A DNA stretch of 64,000 nt from an uncultured Flavobacteriaceae bacterium (GCA_947502975.1 CANNBV010000002.1:749251-813250), one strand, 5' to 3'. Positions 17,826-27,923 are shown, counted from the first letter of the stretch. The notes: a model not told the origin generated them from the sequence alone. Translations and numbers: made by a program.

Positions 17826-18218
17826 TTATCCTAATTTTCCATTTATAGCTCCAATTACTGCACCAATAATAGCAGTCATTACTACAGATATACCAACATC
17901 TAGAGCTGCAAGTTCCATAGTTGTACCAGGCTGCATGGCTAAATTGAAGAAATTATAAAATAGTCCAATAAATAGACCAATAATAGCTCCTGCTTTTGCT
18001 CCTGTTGCCAATGTGGATATTTGTGCCCACTGTGTATAAATGTAAGATACAAATAGCCCGAAGGTTAAGCAACCCAAAAAGATAAATAGCATTGTTGAGG
18101 AACTTTCTTCTGGTTGAGGAAAGGTGTCTACGAAAATAATTCCATAAAATAGCCACCCTAAAAGGAAGTCTACAATACCTCCTACAATTCCAGCAATTAA
18201 GAAATTTTTTGTTTTCAT
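17826..18218 (-). CDS. small four-helix membrane protein of unknown function
   Basis: A 130-residue protein with four hydrophobic helices (about 5-27, 42-62, 72-92 and 105-126) and glycine-rich packing motifs (AGIVGGIVDFLLGW, AKAGAIIGLFIGL). I do not recognise a named family with confidence; DUF1761-type membrane proteins are a possible match. It has its own terminator and lies between the acyl-CoA ligase and marR genes on the same strand, but 140 bases from marR, so it is probably a separate transcript. Confidence 0.6.
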   Translation of the reverse strand: MKTKNFLIAGIVGGIVDFLLGWLFYGIIFVDTFPQPEESSSTMLFIFLGCLTFGLFVSYIYTQWAQISTLATGAKAGAIIGLFIGLFYNFFNLAMQPGTTMELAALDVGISVVMTAIIGAVIGAINGKLG

Positions 18219-18333
18219 TTTTTTAGTTTTTAATTGGTTATGTTTAAATAAATATACTAAAAAAAGAATAACTCATTTATTACCATGTAGTTATATGTGT
18301 AATGGTAAAGAAATTTTGGTGTGATAATAGTTT

Positions 18334-20109
18334 TTAAGAAGGGCGATAAATATTTTCGATGAGCGCATTATACATTTTTTTAATGACGTCTCGTTTCATC
18401 TTCATAGTTGGCGTGAGGTGACCGTCATCAATAGACCAAACTTGAGGTGTAATTTCAAACTTTTTAATTTGTTCCCATTTACCAAACTTCTTATTACATT
18501 TATCTACTTCTTTCTGAATACGCTTCTGCACTATTTCAGATTGTGCCATAGCTTCCATAGAATTTTCTATAGGGTGATTTTTACGTTCAATCCATTCGTG
18601 CAAAAATTCAAAGTTAGGTTGAATTAATGCAGCTGGCATTTTTTCACCTTCACCAATAACCATTATCTGTTCTATAAATCGTGATTGTTTTAATTCATTT
18701 TCAAGAAGCGTAGGAATAACATATTTACCTCCAGATGTTTTGAACATTTCCTTTTTTCGTCCAGTAATTTTTAAGAAGCCATCAGGGTCAATTTCTCCTT
18801 TATCACCTGTGTGGAAATAATCATTGGTCATTACACTAGCTGTTTTTTCAGGATCTTTATAATAACCCAGCATTACATTTGGGCCTTTTATAAGAATTTC
18901 ACCATCTTCTGCAATTTTAACTTCAACATTATCTATAGGAATGCCAACTGTACCTACTTTATACATGTTGTCTGCATATTTTCCAACAGATACTACGGGC
19001 GAGGTCTCTGTTAATCCATAACCTTCCATAACCTGCATACCTGCAGCTCCAAAAATACGTGCTAATCTGGGTTGAAGCGCAGCGCTACCAGATACCATAG
19101 TATTCAAATCTCCGCCTAATGCAGCGCGCCATTTACTAAAAATAAGCTTATTGGCAATTTTTAATTTAAATTCATACCACCCTCCATTTTTACCATAGGG
19201 TTTCCACTGCTCGCCTAGACTAACTGCCCAAAAGAAAAGTGCTTTTTTTATACCTGTTAAGTCTTCGGCCTTATCCATGATTTTATCGTATACCTTTTCT
19301 AAAAGGCGAGGTACAACACTCATCATATTAGGCTTAATTTCTTTGGCATTGTCACCGATTTTGTCTAAACCTTCAGCATAATAGATTGAAGTACCTGCGT
19401 GTTGATAAACATATATAAGTACACGTTCAAAAATATGACAAATGGGTAAAAAACTTAAGACTCTATTTTCACCTTGTCTAAGCGGAACTCTTGGAGAACT
19501 ATCTAAAACATTACTAGTAATATTCCAATGCGAAAGCATAACACCTTTAGGTTTTCCAGTTGTTCCTGAAGTATATATAATTGTTGCTAAATCATCAGAT
19601 TTAACGGCTTCTTTTCTGGCTTCAACTTCATCTTGATTTGAAGTGTCTTCTCCTAATTTAAATAGCTCAGAATAATGTTTGCAACCTTCAATATGGTCAA
19701 AAGAATACACTTCTTTAATATTGGTATTCTTTTTTACTTTATTTACTTTTTCAAGTACTTCTTCATCTGAAACAAAACAATATATCGATTCGCTATGGTT
19801 GATAACATACTCATAGTCTTCGGCACAAATTGTGGGATAAACAGGGATATTCTGTGCTCCAACTTGTAGTACTCCAATATCAACTATATTCCATTCTGTT
19901 CTATTGGTAGAGGATATTACAGCGATTTTATCATTCTTTTTAACTCCTAGTTTTAATAAAGCTCTACTCAATGCATTTGCCTTATCTAGATATTCTTGGG
20001 TAGAAGTTTTTACCCATTTACCATCGTATTTGGTCACCAATGCGGCATCATTTGGTTTGTGCTTTAATTGGTAATACGGAAAATCAAAAAGTCTACTAAT
20101 CTCTGTCAT
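18334..20109 (-). CDS. fadD: long-chain fatty acid-CoA ligase
   Basis: About 591 residues from the ATG at 20109; an upstream in-frame TTG at 20130 would add seven poorly conserved residues. It is a member of the ANL (AMP-binding) superfamily, with the P-loop IIYTSGTTGKPKGVMLS near residue 180, the A5 motif EGYGLTETSP, the A7 region YFHTGDKGEID and the A8 hinge ITGRKKEMFKTSGGKYV. A C-terminal catalytic Lys (TPTMKMKRD) is likely. It activates fatty acids for the adjacent beta-oxidation operon. It is probably transcribed separately, since the gene at 17826 and a terminator lie between. Confidence 0.9.
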   Translation of the reverse strand: MTEISRLFDFPYYQLKHKPNDAALVTKYDGKWVKTSTQEYLDKANALSRALLKLGVKKNDKIAVISSTNRTEWNIVDIGVLQVGAQNIPVYPTICAEDYEYVINHSESIYCFVSDEEVLEKVNKVKKNTNIKEVYSFDHIEGCKHYSELFKLGEDTSNQDEVEARKEAVKSDDLATIIYTSGTTGKPKGVMLSHWNITSNVLDSSPRVPLRQGENRVLSFLPICHIFERVLIYVYQHAGTSIYYAEGLDKIGDNAKEIKPNMMSVVPRLLEKVYDKIMDKAEDLTGIKKALFFWAVSLGEQWKPYGKNGGWYEFKLKIANKLIFSKWRAALGGDLNTMVSGSAALQPRLARIFGAAGMQVMEGYGLTETSPVVSVGKYADNMYKVGTVGIPIDNVEVKIAEDGEILIKGPNVMLGYYKDPEKTASVMTNDYFHTGDKGEIDPDGFLKITGRKKEMFKTSGGKYVIPTLLENELKQSRFIEQIMVIGEGEKMPAALIQPNFEFLHEWIERKNHPIENSMEAMAQSEIVQKRIQKEVDKCNKKFGKWEQIKKFEITPQVWSIDDGHLTPTMKMKRDVIKKMYNALIENIYRPS

Positions 20110-20480
20110 AGTTGGTATAGAATATATCAATGCAAATTATGAAAATAAATAGGATTTACAAATAGATATAACGTTTCTAAATATTAAGTTGCAGATATTG
20201 TCTGCTTAAATATTCAAATAAATGTTTAATAAACATAGAAAAAATACGTCATATCTCATTTTGTAATTAGCACTTTTTTAACGACAAAATTATCAATAAA
20301 TAAAATAGTAATATTCTTTTTTACGAAATCTTTAAGATTTGAGTGCGTTTGAATAGTAGTTGAAAAAATAGTCGTTCACAATGGTTTACTGACAATTGTC
20401 ATACTTTATAATCTATTCAGTATCTACCTTTGAATAGTTAAATAGAGAGATATTTTATAGAATACAAAATAGATATAGAG
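20110..20480. other. 371-bp divergent intergenic region, fadD/pflB
   Basis: No gene is visible. The right half holds the pflB promoter elements (separate entry). The left half, which should carry the fadD promoter, is AT-rich. It holds a bulged hairpin, TTAAG with GCAGA against TCTGCTTAA at about 20184-20210, that I cannot interpret. No clear TAnnTTTG box for fadD was found. Confidence 0.6.
20390..20432 (+). promoter_or_regulatory. pflB promoter with CRP/FNR-like site
   Basis: TGACAATTGTCA at 20390-20401 is a perfect 12-bp palindrome of the TGA-N6-TCA form bound by CRP/FNR-family regulators. TACCTTTG at 20425-20432 matches the Bacteroidota -7 consensus TAnnTTTG exactly. The two centres are 33 bases apart, which puts the regulator near -41, the class II activator position. 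An upstream -33 TTTG at proper spacing is absent, fitting an activator-dependent promoter. Confidence 0.6.
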
Positions 20481-22706
20481 ATGGAAGTAAAAGACTTTAA
20501 ACCCGGAATTTGGATTGATGAGATTAACGTTAGAGACTTTGTGCTTAACAACGTAACACCTTATCATGGTACAGATGAATTTTTAGTAGGACCAAGTGCT
20601 AAAACTCAGCGCTTATGGGACATCTGTAAAGAAGCGACCAAAGAAGAACGCCAAAATAACGGTGTTCGTGCTTTAGATACTGAAACTATTTCAACAGTTA
20701 GTGCATTTAATGCTGGATATATTGACAAGGAAAATGAGGTAATTGTTGGATTACAAACTGATGAGTTGCTTAAACGTACTATGAAACCTTTTGGTGGTTT
20801 TAAAGTGGTACAAAAAGCTTTAGCAGAACAAGGCGTTAAGCCCAATGATAATTTAACTGAGTTGTTTTCTAAATATGTGAAAACACATAACGATGGCGTG
20901 TTTTCGGCTTATAATGCTGAGATTAAAAAATTCCGTTCGTTAGGATTTTTAACTGGTTTACCTGATAACTACGCTAGAGGTAGAGTTATTGGAGATTACC
21001 GTCGTATTGCGTTATATGGTATTGACGTGTTGATTGAAGCTAAGAAAAAAGATTTGGCTAATATCACTGGTCCTATGACAGATGCTGTCATTCGTCTTCG
21101 TGAAGAAGTATCTGATCAAATTAAGGCACTTAAAGAAATGATTATTTTAGGTTCTAAGTATGATTTAGACCTAAGTCGTCCTGCAGAAACAGCAAGAGAA
21201 GCAGTACAATGGACGTATATGGCATATTTAGCTGCTGTTAAGGAGCAAGATGGAGCTGCAATGTCCCTTGGTAATGTGTCTACATTCCTTGATATTTATA
21301 TTGAAAACGATTTACAAGAAGGTTTAATTACTGAAGAAGAAGCTCAAGAATATATAGACCAATTTGTGATGAAATTACGAATGGTGCGTCATTTAAGAAT
21401 GAGCGCTTATGATGAAATTTTCGCTGGAGACCCAACTTGGGTAACCGAAGCTATTGGTGGTATGTTTGATGATGGAAGAACAAAGGTGACTAAAACATCT
21501 TTCCGTTTCTTAAATACACTTTATAATTTAGGACCTTCACCAGAGCCTAATATGACCATTCTTTGGTCTAAGGATTTACCTCAAAACTTCAAGGAATTTT
21601 GTGCTAAAGTTGCGATAGATAGTTCTTCAATTCAGTTTGAAAATGATGAAATGATGAGAACTAATCGTGGTTCTGATGACTACGGTATTGCTTGTTGTGT
21701 GTCTTACCAAGCTCTAGGAAAGTCAATTCAATTCTTCGGCGCACGCACCAATTTAGCAAAAACCTTATTGTTAGCTATTAATGGCGGTCGTTGTGAGATT
21801 ACTGGAACTAAAATGGTGGAAGGTATTGAACCGTGTAACTGCAAAGTTTTAGATTTTGATAAAGTAATGGCTAACTTTAAAATTGCTATGAAAGAAGTAG
21901 CACGTGTATATAATGATTCCATGAACATTATTCACTACATGCATGATAAGTATTACTACGAAAAAGCACAAATGGCTTTAATTGATACTAATCCTGAAAT
22001 TAATATTGCTTACGGTATTGCTGGATTATCTATTGTTGCAGATTCGTTATCAGCTATAAAATATGCCAAAGTAAAACCTATTAGAAATAAAGAAGGTTTA
22101 ACGGTTGATTTCGAAATTAAAGGCGATTTCCCATGCTATGGTAATGATGATGACAGAGTTGATGTTTTAGCTGCAAAAGCTGTTGCCGATTTTAATGATG
22201 AATTGAAAAAGCTACCTGTTTATAAAAATGCAGAACCAACCATGTCTGTATTAACCATTACATCAAATGTGGTTTACGGCAAGAAAACTGGAGCTACACC
22301 TGATGGAAGAGCAAATGGTATTCCTTTTGCACCTGGAGCAAACCCAATGCATGGTAGAGATTCTCATGGTGCTATAGCGTCATTAAACTCTGTAGCAAAA
22401 ATAGATTATAAGGATTCTCAGGATGGTATTTCTAATACATTCTCAATTGTTCCAAAATCATTAGGAACAGATGCTGAAGAACGAATTGAAAATCTATCGT
22501 GTATTTTAGATGGCTATTTTTCTAAAAAGGCACAACACGTTAATGTGAATGTTTTGGATAAAGAAACATTACTTGACGCTATGGAGCATCCAGAAGAATA
22601 TCCGCAATTAACCATCAGGGTTTCAGGATACGCAGTAAACTTCGTAAGATTAACTAGAGAACAACAAATGGAAGTGATTACCAGATCATTCCACGAGTCT
22701 ATCTAA
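20481..22706 (+). CDS. pflB: pyruvate formate-lyase (formate C-acetyltransferase)
   Basis: A 741-residue glycyl-radical enzyme converting pyruvate and CoA to acetyl-CoA and formate without oxygen. The adjacent catalytic cysteines are Cys405-Cys406 ([11 protein letters not shown]), and the radical-bearing Gly716 lies in RVSGYAVNF near the C-terminus. The length matches PflB (about 760) rather than the glycerol dehydratase or choline lyase relatives, and the paired Cys is diagnostic of PFL. The activase, an OFA transporter and PPDK follow. It marks the organism as facultatively fermentative, which is not universal among Flavobacteriaceae. Confidence 0.95.
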   Translation: MEVKDFKPGIWIDEINVRDFVLNNVTPYHGTDEFLVGPSAKTQRLWDICKEATKEERQNNGVRALDTETISTVSAFNAGYIDKENEVIVGLQTDELLKRTMKPFGGFKVVQKALAEQGVKPNDNLTELFSKYVKTHNDGVFSAYNAEIKKFRSLGFLTGLPDNYARGRVIGDYRRIALYGIDVLIEAKKKDLANITGPMTDAVIRLREEVSDQIKALKEMIILGSKYDLDLSRPAETAREAVQWTYMAYLAAVKEQDGAAMSLGNVSTFLDIYIENDLQEGLITEEEAQEYIDQFVMKLRMVRHLRMSAYDEIFAGDPTWVTEAIGGMFDDGRTKVTKTSFRFLNTLYNLGPSPEPNMTILWSKDLPQNFKEFCAKVAIDSSSIQFENDEMMRTNRGSDDYGIACCVSYQALGKSIQFFGARTNLAKTLLLAINGGRCEITGTKMVEGIEPCNCKVLDFDKVMANFKIAMKEVARVYNDSMNIIHYMHDKYYYEKAQMALIDTNPEINIAYGIAGLSIVADSLSAIKYAKVKPIRNKEGLTVDFEIKGDFPCYGNDDDRVDVLAAKAVADFNDELKKLPVYKNAEPTMSVLTITSNVVYGKKTGATPDGRANGIPFAPGANPMHGRDSHGAIASLNSVAKIDYKDSQDGISNTFSIVPKSLGTDAEERIENLSCILDGYFSKKAQHVNVNVLDKETLLDAMEHPEEYPQLTIRVSGYAVNFVRLTREQQMEVITRSFHESI

Positions 22707-22731
22707 ACTAAACTCTATTTATATTTTGTAG

Positions 22732-22772
22732 GCATCTGAAAAATGAAGTGTAACAGCTTCTTTTTCAGATGC
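22732..22772 (+). terminator. strong hairpin between pflB and pflA
   Basis: GCATCTGAAAAATGAAG (22732-22748) pairs with CTTCTTTTTCAGATGC (22757-22772) with a single bulged base and an 8-base loop. It begins 26 bases after the pflB stop codon. The 3' flank is TAATTTTAAAA, a weak U-run, so partial termination or mRNA 3'-end stabilisation fits better than full termination. The right arm contains the first ATG of the pflA reading frame. Confidence 0.7.
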
Positions 22773-23542
22773 TAATTTTAAAACATCAAGCCATCGAACA
22801 TAAAGATAACATATTGAGAGTGCATTCTATTGAATCATTTGGCACACATGACGGACCGGGAGTGCGACTGGTGATATTTTTACAAGGTTGCAAACTAAAA
22901 TGTTTGTATTGCCATAACCCAGATACTATAGATACTCATGGCGGCAAGGAATACCAAATTGAAGAATTGGTACAGATGGCAATTAAAGAGAAACCTTATT
23001 TCGGAAAAAAAGGAGGCGTTACCGTTTCAGGTGGTGAGCCTTTATTACAATCCAAAGAGTTGGTGCCATTTTTCAAAAGATTAAAAGAAGAAGGTATTCA
23101 TACTAATATTGATACAAACGGCAGACTTCTTAATCATTTCACAGAAGAATTATTGGATAAATATGCAGATTTAGTAATGCTTGATATTAAGCATATGACT
23201 GAAGAAGGGTATCATTACATTACAGGCCAGAAAAATAAAGAAACCACCTTCAATTTTGCGAAGTATAGAGAAGCTTCAGGAAAGAAGATGTGGTTACGTT
23301 ATGTGTTGATTCCAGAAATAACCAATAAACCAGAGTTATTACATCAAATGGGTGCGTATTTTAAAGATTACAAAACCATTGAAAAAATTGAAATTCAGCC
23401 TTATCACAAATTAGGCGTTCATAAATGGGATGCTTTAGGTTGGGATTATCCTTTAAAGGATGCAAGAGAAAATACCCCAAAAGAAATTGATGCTGCAGTA
23501 GAGATATTGCAACAGTATTTTAAAGACGTTAGGATAAATTAA
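22769..23542 (+). CDS. pflA: pyruvate formate-lyase activating enzyme
   Basis: A 257-residue radical-SAM activase that installs the glycyl radical on PflB. The cluster-binding cysteines are Cys41, Cys45 and Cys48 in GCKLKCLYCHNPD, and the SAM motif VSGGEPLLQ follows near residue 88. The start is doubtful: the ATG at 22769 lies in the right arm of a strong hairpin with no visible ribosome site. TTG 22814 or GTG 22820, directly before the conserved HSIESFGTHDGPG, are alternatives. It is probably cotranscribed with pflB at a lower level because of the hairpin. Confidence 0.92.
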   Translation: MLILKHQAIEHKDNILRVHSIESFGTHDGPGVRLVIFLQGCKLKCLYCHNPDTIDTHGGKEYQIEELVQMAIKEKPYFGKKGGVTVSGGEPLLQSKELVPFFKRLKEEGIHTNIDTNGRLLNHFTEELLDKYADLVMLDIKHMTEEGYHYITGQKNKETTFNFAKYREASGKKMWLRYVLIPEITNKPELLHQMGAYFKDYKTIEKIEIQPYHKLGVHKWDALGWDYPLKDARENTPKEIDAAVEILQQYFKDVRIN

Positions 23543-23579
23543 TGAGTAAGCGAAACGTAAAACTCTAACGATTATTATT

Positions 23580-24851
23580 ATGAAAACACAAAAACTAAAA
23601 AACCGTTGGCTAATAGCTGCTTCAGCGGTAGGAATACACATTTCAATAGGATCAGTATATGCATATTCAGTAATGACCAACCCTGTAAAAGATATATTTG
23701 ATGTAGATGGTAGCGTTATTAAATGGGCATTTAAAATTGCCATTTTATTATTAGGGCTTTCAGCTGCATTCTTAGGAAGATGGGTAGAAAAAGTGGGGCC
23801 AAAAGTTAGTGGAACAACCGCAGGTATATTTTATGGTATAGGTATTTTAGGTTCTGGATTAGCGGTACAACTAGAAGCACTATGGTTATTCTATTTGTGC
23901 TACGGTGTTATTGGTGGTATTGGTTTAGGGTTAGGTTATATCACGCCAGTAAGTACACTAGTAAAATGGTTTCCAGACAGAAGAGGGTTAGCTACAGGAA
24001 TGGCGATTATGGGCTTTGGTTTTGCGGCTTTAATTTTCGGACCTGTAATGCAATCACTTTTTGATGCTGTAGGAGTTTCTAATGCATTTTACATTTTAGG
24101 ATTGATTTATATGGTATTGATTTTATCTTCTGCTAGATATATTGAAAGACCAGCAGAAGGGTATTTACCAGATGGGTTCAAACCAGGTGAAGGTAAAACT
24201 ATCAAAAAGGATATGGCAAATATTACGGCTAATGAAGCGCTAAAAACGCCGCGTTTTTACTATATCTGGATTATGATGTTTATCAACATAGCCTGTGGTA
24301 TTGCTATTATTTCTGCAGCAAGCCCAATGATGCAAGAAAAGCTAAACTACACACCAATGGAAGCAGCAGCAATAGTTGGTTTAATTGGCGTATTTAATGG
24401 TTTGGGTAGAATCATGTGGTCTACCTTGTCGGATTATCTTGGACGTGCAAATACGTATATAGTGTTTTTTGGGTTCCAGATTTTAGCCTTTTATTTCTTA
24501 CCACAAATAGGTATGGAAATGATGTTCTTAATAGTGTTGTTTACAGTAATCACTATGTATGGCGGAGGTTTTGCAACATTACCAGCATTTTTAGGAGATC
24601 TTTTTGGAACCAAACAACTAGGTGCTATTCACGGTATGGTATTAGCAGCTTGGGGATTAGCAGGTGTTGTAGGGCCAACTATTTACGATATGGTGAAAAA
24701 CGCCACAGGTTCCTTAGATACTACATTAAAAGTATTTGCGGGACTATTTGTAATTGCATTATTAGTTTCACTTATGATGAAACGCACAGTTGTTTTGGCA
24801 TATAGAAAAGAGGAAAAAGAAGTTGATAAAAAACTAAAGTTTGCTTCATAA
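23580..24851 (+). CDS. OFA-family (oxalate/formate antiporter-like) MFS transporter
   Basis: A 423-residue transporter with 12 predicted membrane helices. The start (WLIAASAVGIHISIGSVYAYS) and the GIGLGLGYITPVSTLVKWFPDRRG segment after helix 4 are the typical OFA signature. The family exchanges monocarboxylates or oxalate and formate. Its position 37 bases after pflA suggests export of formate produced by PflB, or pyruvate/formate exchange. No promoter is evident in the gap, so it is probably part of the pfl operon. A terminator follows at 24880. Confidence 0.85.
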   Translation: MKTQKLKNRWLIAASAVGIHISIGSVYAYSVMTNPVKDIFDVDGSVIKWAFKIAILLLGLSAAFLGRWVEKVGPKVSGTTAGIFYGIGILGSGLAVQLEALWLFYLCYGVIGGIGLGLGYITPVSTLVKWFPDRRGLATGMAIMGFGFAALIFGPVMQSLFDAVGVSNAFYILGLIYMVLILSSARYIERPAEGYLPDGFKPGEGKTIKKDMANITANEALKTPRFYYIWIMMFINIACGIAIISAASPMMQEKLNYTPMEAAAIVGLIGVFNGLGRIMWSTLSDYLGRANTYIVFFGFQILAFYFLPQIGMEMMFLIVLFTVITMYGGGFATLPAFLGDLFGTKQLGAIHGMVLAAWGLAGVVGPTIYDMVKNATGSLDTTLKVFAGLFVIALLVSLMMKRTVVLAYRKEEKEVDKKLKFAS

Positions 24852-24879
24852 GTAAACTTTAATATTTGAGTTAGTTAGG

Positions 24880-24913
24880 AAAGCACTTTTGTGAAAATGA
24901 GGGTGCTTTTTTT
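24880..24913 (+). terminator. intrinsic terminator after the pfl operon
   Basis: AAAGCAC (24880-24886) and GTGCTTT (24903-24909) form the stem, extended inward by CTTTT/AAAATG pairing, and a run of T follows to 24913. It lies 28 bases after the transporter stop codon. Confidence 0.75.
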
Positions 24914-25036
24914 ATGTTTCAACTTTAGTTTTTTTCTTTCTGATGTGTCAGGCTAATAGTTTCCTATTTCTAGAATGTGGTAATTTCAGAAGAGATTAAA
25001 TAATTTGTTAATTCATTGAAAATCTTTGGGTTTACA

Positions 25037-25079
25037 TGATTTTTGTCATGATAATTTATCTCTTTAAACTCTACTTTTA
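25037..25079 (+). promoter_or_regulatory. ppdK promoter with CRP/FNR-like site
   Basis: CATGATTTTTGTCATG contains TGA-N6-TCA at 25037-25048 with perfect 5-bp outer arms (CATGA/TCATG). TACTTTTA at 25072-25079 resembles the -7 box TAnnTTTG (last base differs). The spacing between centres is 33 bases, identical to the pflB promoter, which suggests the same regulator acting at about -41. Confidence 0.55.
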
Positions 25080-25115
25080 TAAGAGTGTTTAATAAGAAAA
25101 TTAATCAATACTATT

Positions 25116-27845
25116 ATGGAAATACTTGAAAATGTAAAAGCAAGAGTTTTCAAATTTGGAAACAAAACAGCCGATGGAAACAGTGCAATGAAAAACCTCT
25201 TAGGTGGTAAAGGGGCGAATTTAGCAGAAATGAGCGCCATAGGAATTCCTGTTCCTCCTGGATTCACTATTACTACTGAAGTTTGTACCGAATATAATGC
25301 ATTAGGAGAAGCGGCAGTTATAAACCTCATAAGAGAAGAAGTAGAGGCATCAATTGCAAATATTGAGACTCAAATGGGAACTACTTTTGGAGATAAAGAC
25401 AATCCGCTATTAATATCTGTGCGCTCTGGAGCTAGAGTGTCTATGCCGGGAATGATGGATACCGTTCTAAATCTAGGTATGAATGATGAAGTAGTTTTAG
25501 GGTTGGCCAAAAAAACTAAGAATGAAAAATTCGCTTGGGATTCCTATCGCCGTTTTATACAAATGTATGGTGGTGTGGTTTTAGGGATGAAGCCAGCTTC
25601 AAAAGAAGATATAGATCCTTTCGAAGAAATCATGGAGCATCTTAAGGAAAAAAGAGGTATTGCTTTAGATACTGAATTTTCAATTCAGGACTTACAAGAT
25701 TTGGTTTACGATTTTAAAGATGCCGTTAAGAAGCGAACAGGAATGGATTTTCCAACCAATCCATGGGATCAACTTTGGGGGGCTATTATAGCCGTTTTTA
25801 ACAGTTGGAATGGTGATCGTGCTGTATATTATAGGAATATGAATGGTTATCCAGCAGACTGGGGAACAGCCGTTAACGTGCAAGCCATGGTATATGGTAA
25901 TATGGGAGATAATTCTGGAACTGGTGTTTGCTTTACGCGTGATGCAGGAACTGGCGAAAACGTATTTAATGGTGAATATTTAATTAATGCGCAAGGTGAA
26001 GACGTTGTTGCGGGTGTAAGAACGCCACAACAAATCACTAAACTCGGTTCTATGCGTTGGGCAGAATTAGCAAAAATTGAAGAAGAAGATAGAGTAGAAA
26101 ATTACCCATCTTTAGAAGAATTAATGCCTTTAATTTTTGAAGAACTCAATGGTTATCAAGATACTTTAGAGAAGCATTATCGTGACATGCAAGATATGGA
26201 GTTCACTATTCAAGATGGGAAACTTTGGATATTACAAACCAGAAATGGTAAGCGTACTGGTGCCGCTATGGTTAAGATCGCTATGGACTTGCAAAAAGAA
26301 GGCATGATTAATGAAAAAGAAGCCGTTATGTTAGTTGAACCTAATAAACTAGATGAGTTGCTTCACCCAGTATTCGATCCAAATGCCTTAAAACGTGCAA
26401 ATATCATTGCACAAGGTTTACCAGCATCACCAGGTGCAGCAACTGGTAAAATTGTGTTTTTTGCAGATGAAGCTGATAAGTATAAAAGCAGCATTTTGGT
26501 GAGAATTGAAACATCTCCTGAAGACTTAGAAGGTATGAATATTGCCAAAGGCATCTTAACAGCTCGCGGTGGTATGACATCGCATGCCGCAGTCGTTGCA
26601 CGTGGTATGGGTAAATGCTGTATTTCTGGTGCAGGTGCTTTAAAGATTAATTATAAGAATAGAACGCTTACCATTGGTGACCATGAATATCATGAAGGCG
26701 ATTGGATTTCTCTAAATGGATCTACTGGAAATATTATAGAAGGTAAAGTCGCTACTAAAGAACCTCAGTTAAGTGGCGAATTTGCTGAAATTATGGCGTT
26801 GGCTGAAAAGTATGGTGAAATTAAAGTAAGAACAAATGCTGATAGTCCTAAGGATGCAAAAATTGCACGTAGTTTCGGTGCGCAAGGCATAGGTTTAACG
26901 AGAACAGAACACATGTTTTTTGAATTAGACCGAATCAAAGCCATGCGTGAGATGATTTTAGCAGATACTCTAAAAGGAAGAAAACAGGCGTTAGAAGATT
27001 TACTGCCAATGCAGCGCTCAGATTTTGAAGGTATTTTTGAAGCAATGGAAGGGCATTCAGTTACCATTCGATTATTGGATCCACCGTTGCATGAATTTGT
27101 ACCGCATCAATTGGCTACTCAAAAGGAGTTAGCAGAAGATATGCATATTTCACTTCAGGCTGTGAAAAATAAAGTGGCTGAATTGGAAGAATTTAATCCC
27201 ATGCTAGGGCACAGAGGCTGTCGTTTAGGGAATACATATCCAGAAATTACCGAAATGCAGACTCGAGCAATAATTGAAGCAGCTTTAAACCTTAAAGAAA
27301 GAGGTATTATTTGTAAGCCAGAGATTATGGTGCCTTTAATAGGTACTGTTAAAGAATTTGAAGCTCAAGAACAAATTATCCGTTCTACTGCCGAAGTAAT
27401 TTTTGAAGAACGCAATGATGCTGTGGAATACTTGGTTGGAACCATGATTGAAATCCCTAGAGCAGCGCTTATGGCAGATCTCATTGCTAAAAAAGCAGAT
27501 TTCTTCTCATTTGGTACAAACGACTTAACTCAGATGACTTTTGGGTATTCAAGAGATGATGCTGGTAAGTTCTTACCACAATATATAGAAAAAGGGATTT
27601 TAAAAGTTGACCCGTTTGAAGTGATAGACCAAGAAGGTGTTGGGCAACTTGTTAAAATAGGAACAGAACGTGGACGAAGCACCAAACCAAATTTAAAAGT
27701 TGGTATTTGTGGCGAACATGGTGGTGAACCGAGTTCCGTAGAGTTTTTCTATAACACAGGAATGGATTATGTAAGTTGTTCACCATATCGCGTGCCTATC
27801 GCAAGATTAGTGTCAGCACAGGCTGCTATAAAAGCTACTTTATGA
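25116..27845 (+). CDS. ppdK: pyruvate, phosphate dikinase
   Basis: A 909-residue enzyme interconverting pyruvate, ATP and phosphate with phosphoenolpyruvate, AMP and pyrophosphate. The N-terminal nucleotide-binding domain starts with LGGKGANLAEMS. The swivelling phosphohistidine domain has the catalytic His490 in GGMTSHAAVVARG. The C-terminal TIM barrel has FGTNDLTQM and the catalytic Cys865 in GICGEHGGEPSS. Proximity to pfl and a matching promoter site suggest use in anaerobic pyruvate metabolism; either direction is possible. The length and motifs separate it from PEP synthase. Confidence 0.95.
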   Translation: MEILENVKARVFKFGNKTADGNSAMKNLLGGKGANLAEMSAIGIPVPPGFTITTEVCTEYNALGEAAVINLIREEVEASIANIETQMGTTFGDKDNPLLISVRSGARVSMPGMMDTVLNLGMNDEVVLGLAKKTKNEKFAWDSYRRFIQMYGGVVLGMKPASKEDIDPFEEIMEHLKEKRGIALDTEFSIQDLQDLVYDFKDAVKKRTGMDFPTNPWDQLWGAIIAVFNSWNGDRAVYYRNMNGYPADWGTAVNVQAMVYGNMGDNSGTGVCFTRDAGTGENVFNGEYLINAQGEDVVAGVRTPQQITKLGSMRWAELAKIEEEDRVENYPSLEELMPLIFEELNGYQDTLEKHYRDMQDMEFTIQDGKLWILQTRNGKRTGAAMVKIAMDLQKEGMINEKEAVMLVEPNKLDELLHPVFDPNALKRANIIAQGLPASPGAATGKIVFFADEADKYKSSILVRIETSPEDLEGMNIAKGILTARGGMTSHAAVVARGMGKCCISGAGALKINYKNRTLTIGDHEYHEGDWISLNGSTGNIIEGKVATKEPQLSGEFAEIMALAEKYGEIKVRTNADSPKDAKIARSFGAQGIGLTRTEHMFFELDRIKAMREMILADTLKGRKQALEDLLPMQRSDFEGIFEAMEGHSVTIRLLDPPLHEFVPHQLATQKELAEDMHISLQAVKNKVAELEEFNPMLGHRGCRLGNTYPEITEMQTRAIIEAALNLKERGIICKPEIMVPLIGTVKEFEAQEQIIRSTAEVIFEERNDAVEYLVGTMIEIPRAALMADLIAKKADFFSFGTNDLTQMTFGYSRDDAGKFLPQYIEKGILKVDPFEVIDQEGVGQLVKIGTERGRSTKPNLKVGICGEHGGEPSSVEFFYNTGMDYVSCSPYRVPIARLVSAQAAIKATL

Positions 27846-27871
27846 TGTTTTTACGTTTTTTGATTTGAACA

Positions 27872-27903
27872 AAAAACCTCGAAGTTGCAGCTTCGAGGTT
27901 TTT
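27872..27903. terminator. bidirectional terminator between ppdK and the DinB gene
   Basis: AAAAACCTCGAAG (27872-27884) and CTTCGAGGTTTTT (27891-27903) are perfectly complementary across a 6-base loop. A/T tracts on both sides serve both converging transcripts. Confidence 0.92.
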
Positions 27904-27923
27904 AAATTTATAAGCTTTAAGTA

